NCBI GenBank assembly: GCA_964502465.1
Contig: CAZCWX010000242.1
Coordinates: 1-19,543 of the forward strand
DNA: 19,543 nt
Source: CAZCWX01 sp964502465
GTDB lineage: Bacteria > Desulfobacterota > Binatia > Bin18
Direction: 5' to 3'
The position numbers were made by a program, and so were the translations under genes. The first letter of the stretch is position 1, and each line of letters starts with the position of its first letter. Under the pieces are notes generated by a model. The model did not search any database and was not told the DNA's origin. It worked only from the letters and a program-made list of their open reading frames with translations. Shown here piece by piece: positions 15,198 through 19,543 of this stretch.

Positions 15198-15905
15198 TTA
15201 TCCTTGATTTTCCTCGTCCCAGGTGCCTGTTTCGTCTTCTTTTTGTTCTTTCCCTGTTTCGTCGCTCGGTTTAACGATGGCGAGATCTCTCACGGCGCTG
15301 AGTGGTTTGATCTCGATCAGTACACTTCTCTGGACAGGGTCTGCAGCAAGAAGCCCTACGTAGAAGAGCTCCCGCTGGTTGCCGCTGGTGATCACCTTAA
15401 ACTGAGAGGGGCGCAATTCGATGAGAAGGCTCTCGGGAACCTCTGCATCCGGCAGAAGATATCCCAAACTTACCGTTGATTGCCCGCCGGGTTTGACGGC
15501 AGAGACTGCAGCCGTCACCGTGAAACGAGGATAGAGAATCCGAGTCGTCTCATGACGATTCAGGGTAACACTGATCGAGGTCCCCAAATCCACCGCTTTG
15601 ACAGTCTTCAGATTCTTAAAATCTGGTAGTTGTGTCTCTGAACGAGACGCCTGCATGATCTGTTCAAGGGTTGACTCGGGGATGTCGTACTGCGCCTTGA
15701 CAAGACCGAGGGCGGACATGACGGACTCAAGATCTTCTCTTGCACGACGGAGTTCAAGCCCTGTTTGCTCAAGATTCTGAGTCAGTCGGCTTTTCTCTCT
15801 GTTGAGCGCGGCCACACGATTCCTCAGACCTCGCTTATCGAGAGTCACAAAGATAACGCCACCGGCTATGAATGCGGCTACCAGAGTCAATATCCATATC
15901 AGCAT
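15198..15905 (-). CDS. Membrane-anchored coiled-coil protein, hypothetical
   Basis: Not recognised. A 235-residue protein with one N-terminal transmembrane helix (about 2-22, LIWILTLVAAFIAGGVIFV), then a Lys/Arg/Glu/Leu-rich coiled coil (about 25-75), a beta-rich region (about 100-205; strands such as SISVTLNRHE and RILYPRFTVTAAVSAV) and an acidic tail (KEQKEDETGTWDEE). The layout suggests a bitopic protein with a periplasmic or cytoplasmic beta domain. ATG 15905 has TTGGAAG about 8 nt upstream. It lies 84 nt upstream of the putative lipoprotein gene, and both may be envelope-associated. Confidence 0.75.
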   Translation of the reverse strand: MLIWILTLVAAFIAGGVIFVTLDKRGLRNRVAALNREKSRLTQNLEQTGLELRRAREDLESVMSALGLVKAQYDIPESTLEQIMQASRSETQLPDFKNLKTVKAVDLGTSISVTLNRHETTRILYPRFTVTAAVSAVKPGGQSTVSLGYLLPDAEVPESLLIELRPSQFKVITSGNQRELFYVGLLAADPVQRSVLIEIKPLSAVRDLAIVKPSDETGKEQKEDETGTWDEENQG

Positions 15906-16210
15906 GAGTTTGCTTCCAAGGACTCGACGACTGGCTTGCCGACTCTCTCTCAGCTGCGTAGAGCCTCCTTTTCCACGTCTCCAAGGTGCTTATGCCTGGT
16001 TTTCCTTGAGCGTCCCTCCACGCGTGTTTCCTCTGTCTGAACTGAGTCGTATTTATTATCTATCTGACTGATCGAGATGGAGTAAGGGGAGTACCCCCGT
16101 AGAGGAACCCGGTAAGCACGACGTGAGCAGATGTGGGGGTGGCACGCCGCACCGACCGGGTTCTGTAGAGCCTATCGGGATAAAGGGACTGAACTTAAAT
16201 TGTATTGACC

Positions 16211-16265
16211 AGGGGGACCCTCACCCCCTTCGACTCCGCTCAGGACAGGCTCCGGCGGGCATGAC
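16211..16265. repeat. Dispersed-type intergenic repeat
   Basis: A GC-rich hairpin, AGGGGG-N7-CCCCCT (16211-16229), runs into CCTTCGACTCCGCTCAGGAC and AGGCTCCGGCGGGCATGA. On the minus strand this reads as the GAGCCTGTCCTGAGC-GGAGTCGAAGG type of element that I recall as scattered in high copy through many environmental bacterial genomes. Only one copy is seen here, so the repeat status rests on memory. Confidence 0.45.
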
Positions 16266-16325
16266 GCCACCCCAATCAACCCCTCAAAATCATCGTGACA
16301 GAGTACTAAGTAGAAGTGAAAAAGT

Positions 16326-16339
16326 TTTGCGACCGCAAA
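16326..16339. repeat. Palindrome TTTGCG-AC-CGCAAA
   Basis: A perfect 14-bp inverted repeat with a 2-nt centre, too tight for a stable RNA hairpin, so more like a dimeric protein site. It lies 17 nt from a second palindrome. Confidence 0.35.
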
Positions 16340-16355
16340 CTGCTTAAAATCCCTG

Positions 16356-16370
16356 ACAATCCAGGATTGT
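16356..16370. repeat. Palindrome ACAATCC-A-GGATTGT
   Basis: A perfect 15-bp inverted repeat with a single central base, 37 nt beyond the stop of the leftward beta-helix fragment. Geometry suggests a protein-binding site or recombination remnant rather than a terminator. Confidence 0.35.
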
Positions 16371-16406
16371 AACAATTTGTTTCTGAAAGAACTTTTTCTC
16401 TCTTAC

Positions 16407-16955
16407 TTAGGGGCACGGAACGTTCTTGAACTGCGTCACGTCAGCTGTATTCCCCGGTATCCCATCCTCCACCACTACAGTCGTGGCTGTGTTCTGAAAG
16501 ATCTGCCCTTCTAGCACGTTCCCGGTTCCCATGTTGGGCACAGGGAAAAAGACATTGCCGGTAAAGCCGCCCTCCCCAATGATATCGGTGCCGTTGTTGC
16601 AGACCGTGTTGTGCGCGACCCAGACCTCGACGGGGTTTGAGTTCGCCGGACCAATGCCCCCTGCACAGAGCTCTATGCCCCTGTCCGTATTGTCTTCGAC
16701 CGTGTTGTGCTTCACGATCGCACTAGTCTGGTTGCTGTCTGCGACTGCCCCAGCGCGTCCATCTGGGCTGCCGACGCCTCCACAAACCGTTATGCCGCCT
16801 CCCGTGTGATCCTTGACCGTATTCCGCTCAATCCTGACGTCCAGCACGTTATGATTACTGGTGCCGGTCCGGGACACCGCGCCTTCTCCGGCGGCGGTCA
16901 CGATACCGTAAAACTGGTGCCTCTCCACCTGGAGTGGAGCTTTCAATGGAGTCAC
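16407..16955 (-). pseudogene. Parallel beta-helix protein fragment, 5'-truncated
   Basis: The open frame encodes 182 residues of right-handed parallel beta-helix repeats, with recurring rungs such as VRIERNTVKDHTGGGITV, AIVKHNTVEDNTDRGIEL and VWVAHNTVCNNG, ending NVPCP. Such proteins are normally secreted and begin with a signal peptide. Here the only start is a GTG at 16955, with no signal peptide and no Shine-Dalgarno. The first nine or so residues are read antisense to a TPR repeat. The gene therefore seems to have lost its 5' part where it meets the TPR gene (junction about 16928-16941). Cysteines in each rung fit an extracytoplasmic origin. Enzymatic activity cannot be inferred. Confidence 0.65.
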
Positions 16956-17963
16956 GACCCGCAGGGGTTGGAGCGAGCGTTGGCGCTAGGACAAAAAGCT
17001 CTGGCTCTGGATGACTCCCTGGCCAGGGCTCATGGGCTCTTGGGCTTTGTCTATGCGCGGAAAAATCAGTATGCCCAAGCTATTGTCGAAGGCGAGCGGG
17101 CTATCGCCCTCGATCCCAACAATGCGGACGGCTATGTGCTGCAGGCTGGCGTGCTGCTCTTTGCGAGCAGATCCGAGGACGCTCTGCGGGCGATAGAGCA
17201 AGGGATACGCCTCAACCCCCACTATCCGGCCTGGTACTTACAGCAATTAGGCAATGCCTATCAGCAGACGGGTCGGTATGCAGAGGCCCTTGCCGCCCAC
17301 AAGCAACTCCTCGTCCGCAACCCGGATTTTCTGTGGGCTTACCCTAACCTAGCTGGTAACTACCTGGCGCAGTGGGGCTTTCAACTGAGTGCTGACCCCC
17401 AGACCCTGGAGCGGGCGTTGGAGGCCGCGCAACGGGCGGTTGCCCTGAATGACTCCCTGCCCCAGGCTCACACGGTGCTGGGCTATGTCTATCTCGTGCA
17501 AAAGCAGTATGAGCCGGCCCTCACCGAAATGGAGTGGACCATCGCCCTCGATCCTAACGATGCTAATAGCTATGCATCGCTGGTTGAGGCGTTGAGCCGG
17601 GTAGGTAGGTCGGAGGAAGCCCTGCGGGCGGCAGAGCAGGCACTGCGCTTCAAGCCCCTTAGTGCAGACAATCACTTAAGCAGCGTAGGTATTGCCTATT
17701 ACCTGGCAGGGCGGCCTAAAGAGGCGATTGCTCCTTTGAAGCAATTTCTCGCTCGCTATCCCAATCATTTGGGTCCTCACCTGACCCTGGCGGCGGTCTA
17801 CAGTGAGTTAGGTCGGGAAGCAGAGGCCCGAGCCGAAGCGGCGGAGGTGCTGCGGCTCAATCCCAAGTTCTTGCTGGAGGTTCACAAAGAGCGGGTCCCC
17901 ATCAAGAATCCAGCGATGTTAGAGCGGCAGATTGAGGCCTTGCGTAAGGCGGGACTCAAATAA
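16707..17963 (+). CDS. Tetratricopeptide repeat protein, C-terminal part of a cyclase-TPR-type protein, 5'-truncated
   Basis: The frame is open from ATG 16707 (418 aa), but only residues from about 77 on (nt 16935 onward) look like real protein. They form a series of TPR units (FQWSHDPQGLERALALGQKA, AHGLLGFVYARKNQYAQA, GERAIALDPNNADGY and so on). The array contains a duplicated module: FQWSHDPQGLERAL (from residue 79) recurs as FQLSADPQTLERAL about 146 residues later, followed by matching repeats. The ending (ELGREAEARAEAAEVLRLNP...ALRKAGLK) is typical of the TPR tail of class III adenylate cyclase-TPR proteins. The cyclase and upstream half are absent. Residues 1-76 are antisense to the beta-helix fragment. 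It is probably a non-functional or re-started remnant. Confidence 0.72.
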   Translation: MLHDRTSLVAVCDCPSASIWAADASTNRYAASRVILDRIPLNPDVQHVMITGAGPGHRAFSGGGHDTVKLVPLHLEWSFQWSHDPQGLERALALGQKALALDDSLARAHGLLGFVYARKNQYAQAIVEGERAIALDPNNADGYVLQAGVLLFASRSEDALRAIEQGIRLNPHYPAWYLQQLGNAYQQTGRYAEALAAHKQLLVRNPDFLWAYPNLAGNYLAQWGFQLSADPQTLERALEAAQRAVALNDSLPQAHTVLGYVYLVQKQYEPALTEMEWTIALDPNDANSYASLVEALSRVGRSEEALRAAEQALRFKPLSADNHLSSVGIAYYLAGRPKEAIAPLKQFLARYPNHLGPHLTLAAVYSELGREAEARAEAAEVLRLNPKFLLEVHKERVPIKNPAMLERQIEALRKAGLK

Positions 17964-17965
17964 AT

Positions 17966-18110
17966 GACGAATGCGGAATGATGAATGAAAAATGGGGAAA
18001 TAGGCTGAAGGCTGGAGGCTAAAGAGGAAAAGAGAAAAGAGCGAAATGGGGAAAGGCGAAGAAGGCTATGGGATGGAGGCGTGCTGGAAGAACTGAGTCA
18101 TTGGGTGACT
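17966..18110 (+). repeat. Purine-rich imperfect repeat tract
   Basis: The plus strand is almost wholly A and G with short reiterated words (GAATG, GGCTGAAGGCTGGAGGCT). AAATGGGGAAA occurs at 17990-18000 and again at 18044-18054, each followed by a GGC...GAAGGCT block, so it is an imperfect 54-nt direct repeat. No gene is supported in the whole 17964-18216 gap. A tract of this kind can form unusual DNA structure and often marks intergenic repeat families. Confidence 0.5.
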
Positions 18111-18216
18111 GGAGAACAAAATCCTGGATGAAGTGAGGCGGACTCCAGTACATAGATTGCCTTTCGCGTCATGCTAGGGAGTGTTAGTATTAAGCGTTGT
18201 CTTTAGGAGAACGATT

Positions 18217-18606
18217 ATGCGCGCCACGACCACCGAAACGCCATTGATTGTTGAAACTAGCAGAGGCCCGTGTATCGCTGGGCGTAGACTGACTGTGTAC
18301 GTTATCTACGAGCATCTGCAGAGCAACCTGGAGCGCGAGTTCATTAAGAGGCACCTCCTCCTCTCTGATGCACAACTCGATGCGGCGATGGAGTATATTG
18401 CACGACATAAAGACAAGATCGCCAGAGACTACGATGAGATCGTTCGCCAGTCAGAAGAAAGACAGGCCCACTACGAGCAGATATATCGCCAACGCTCTCG
18501 TTTCCCCGCAGACCTCTCACTTGAAGAGCGAGCAATAATGCTGCGTCAGCGACTCTCCGGAAAGACGGCCTCTGTATCAAGCAATGACGAGCAAAATCCT
18601 GCTTGA
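18217..18606 (+). CDS. DUF433-like antitoxin
   Basis: A 129-residue protein whose first 70 residues follow the DUF433 (COG2442) pattern: a short beta segment (PLIVETSRGPCIAGRRLTVYVIYEHL) and a helix-turn-helix-like region ending LSDAQLDAAMEYIARHKDKI. DUF433 proteins are predicted antitoxins paired with PIN-like DUF5615 proteins. An extra charged helical tail (about 75-129) could be the toxin-neutralising part. ATG 18217 has TTTAGGAG about 7 nt upstream. The upstream in-frame ATG 18181 lacks one. The stop overlaps the next gene by 23 nt, typical of toxin-antitoxin operons. Confidence 0.8.
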   Translation: MRATTTETPLIVETSRGPCIAGRRLTVYVIYEHLQSNLEREFIKRHLLLSDAQLDAAMEYIARHKDKIARDYDEIVRQSEERQAHYEQIYRQRSRFPADLSLEERAIMLRQRLSGKTASVSSNDEQNPA

Positions 18607-18979
18607 TCACGACTGTGAGGGATACGCGGTTTTCCTTGTGACTGGTTTGCAGGAAACTGGTTGGCAATCCTTACTGGCCATCGAGTTCATACAGTTGCGT
18701 GACCTCGGCTTGCCGAACGACGCAAATGATCGAGAGATTTGGCGACGATGCCAGAAAGACCGCCTTCTACTGATCACCCATAATCGCAGCCAGGATGATG
18801 CAACCTCACTGCAAGCCACGATTCAAAAAGAAAATACGTCCCGATCGCTACCGGTCCTCACCATCCCGCGAATCGAGAGGCTTGTCCTTGCTGACTATTG
18901 CCAGCGGGTAGCACACCGACTGGCCGAAGTCCTTATTGACCTCGAAAACTATCTTGGTACGGGAAGAATTTTCCTTTAA
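18584..18979 (+). CDS. DUF5615/PIN-like putative toxin
   Basis: A 131-residue protein with the DUF5615 (COG4634, Mut7-C/PIN-like) layout. N-terminal strand KILLDHDCEGY carries an acidic residue. FIQLRDLGLPNDANDREIWRRCQKDRLLLITHNR matches the D-x(n)-D-x-EIW...R-L-ITxN/D stretch that places PIN-like acidic residues. DD follows, then a C-terminal helical region. The family is predicted to be an RNA-cleaving toxin; some databases mislabel relatives as ACP S-malonyltransferase. It starts 23 nt inside the DUF433 gene, so the pair is translationally coupled. Confidence 0.78.
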   Translation: MTSKILLDHDCEGYAVFLVTGLQETGWQSLLAIEFIQLRDLGLPNDANDREIWRRCQKDRLLLITHNRSQDDATSLQATIQKENTSRSLPVLTIPRIERLVLADYCQRVAHRLAEVLIDLENYLGTGRIFL

Positions 18980-19092
18980 TCCAGATGTTGATCCCGCGAT
19001 TCGTAATGACATTCATCTTTATCTGCCCATAACATATCGAACTGCGAAAAGGCATAGAAAAGCAAGCCCTTCTGCCTGGTGTCGGTACACTT

Positions 19093-19121
19093 TTGACGAG
19101 ACCTGAGCGGGATGGTATGCG
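19093..19121 (+). promoter_or_regulatory. Possible promoter of the alcohol dehydrogenase gene
   Basis: TTGACG at 19093-19098 is followed after 17 nt by TATGCG at 19116-19121. The -35 matches the consensus in five of six positions, but the -10 is poor. It lies about 60 nt upstream of the ATG. The remainder of 18980-19180 shows nothing else recognisable. Confidence 0.3.
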
Positions 19122-19180
19122 ATAAGCAAAACGCGGAAGGCGATGGAGTGAGTCGTGAGCGTTTTCTGGAGGGAAGCATC

Positions 19181-19543
19181 ATGAAAGCACTGGCATTTTT
19201 GGGAATCGGCAAAATTGGTGTGATCGACAAACCTATCCCAGACCCTGGACCGAATGACGCAGTTATTAAGACGACCGCGTCGCTCATCTGTACGTCCGAC
19301 GTGCATACCGTGCGTGGTGTGATCCCCATTCCTGAAGGCCGCGTTCTCGGTCACGAGAGTGTAGGAGTGGTGTACAAGCTTGGTGCGAATGTAACGAACT
19401 GGAAGGAAGGAGATCGGGTGGCGGTATGTGCCATTACGCCGTGTGGTCGGTGTGATGATTGCCAGCGAGGCTATCCGTCTCAGTGTGGTGGAATGCTGGG
19501 TGGCTACAAATTTACTACGCAGCGTGACGGGAACATGGCGGAG
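19181..19543 (+). CDS. Zinc-dependent alcohol dehydrogenase, MDR family (3' end outside window)
   Basis: The first 121 residues of a medium-chain dehydrogenase (family length about 350), cut by the right edge. MKALAFLGIGKIGVIDKP, CTSDVHTV, VLGHESVGVV, GDRVAV and GGMLGGYKF closely follow the secondary-alcohol (isopropanol) dehydrogenases of the Thermoanaerobacter/Clostridium type. Catalytic-zinc ligands C37, H58 and E59 are present, with the relay residues T38 and H42. Unlike the Thermoanaerobacter enzyme, as I recall it, this one has a cysteine cluster CGRCDDCQRGYPSQC, which looks like a structural-zinc loop. ATG 19181 has GGAGG about 7-8 nt upstream. The NAD(P) domain is not visible. Confidence 0.9.
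   Translation, partial: MKALAFLGIGKIGVIDKPIPDPGPNDAVIKTTASLICTSDVHTVRGVIPIPEGRVLGHESVGVVYKLGANVTNWKEGDRVAVCAITPCGRCDDCQRGYPSQCGGMLGGYKFTTQRDGNMAE

Larger units (their letters stand above)
15906..16406. other. Non-coding gap with repeat remnants
   Basis: This 501-base stretch has no convincing gene. It holds the upstream region of the leftward coiled-coil gene with an A/T-rich patch (about 16047-16066), a dispersed-type repeat at 16211-16265, and two perfect palindromes at 16326-16339 and 16356-16370 just downstream of the truncated beta-helix fragment. It looks like the edge of a rearranged region. Confidence 0.6.

Overview
The window looks like a chromosomal segment of a Gram-negative-type, hopanoid-producing bacterium. 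The evidence is a HpnI/HpnJ pair and an HpnL-like protein (hopanoid-modification families), an ArnT-like lipid glycosyltransferase, a PilZ protein, a CheR/CheB-type sensory protein and a near-consensus sigma-54 promoter. The gene mix suggests a deltaproteobacterial-type or Binatota/Tectomicrobia-like lineage, but that placement is inference. No tRNA, rRNA, CRISPR array or complete insertion sequence was seen.

Layout. (1) 2-2792: the 3' end of a CheB/CheR-PAS sensory protein, then a PAS-PAS histidine kinase on the same strand. (2) 2964-3413, minus: an ATP-binding-type universal stress protein with a sigma-54-type promoter and a distal palindrome upstream. (3) 3720-7094, plus: a tight operon of a LicC-like nucleotidyltransferase, an ArnT/PMT-type membrane glycosyltransferase and an isoprenylcysteine-methyltransferase-like membrane protein. 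(4) 7132-10347, minus: hpnJ, hpnI and a PilZ gene. (5) 10515-12532, plus: a degenerate nucleotidyltransferase domain fused to a CDP-alcohol phosphotransferase, translationally coupled to a multi-pass membrane protein; the divergent 10348-10514 gap carries recognisable promoters. (6) 12449-14579, minus: an HpnL-like flippase-family protein whose 3' end overlaps the preceding gene, then endonuclease IV. (7) 14711-15905: a 63-aa protein, a possible small lipoprotein and a membrane-anchored coiled-coil protein. (8) 15906-18216: a patchwork of repeats, palindromes and two 5'-truncated genes joined head to head (beta-helix and TPR). (9) 18217-18979: a DUF433/DUF5615-like toxin-antitoxin pair. (10) 19181 to the right edge: a zinc alcohol dehydrogenase, cut by the window.

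How it may work together: regions 3-6 read as a membrane-lipid decoration locus. HpnI adds a sugar to bacteriohopanetetrol, HpnJ remodels that sugar, HpnL and the ArnT-like enzyme act at the membrane, and the nucleotidyltransferase plus CDP-alcohol phosphotransferase are suited to making a phosphodiester headgroup from a CDP-activated polyol. The deacetylase HpnK, which normally acts between HpnI and HpnJ, is not in the window. Whether the CDP-alcohol branch belongs to the hopanoid pathway or makes a separate phospholipid cannot be decided from the sequence.
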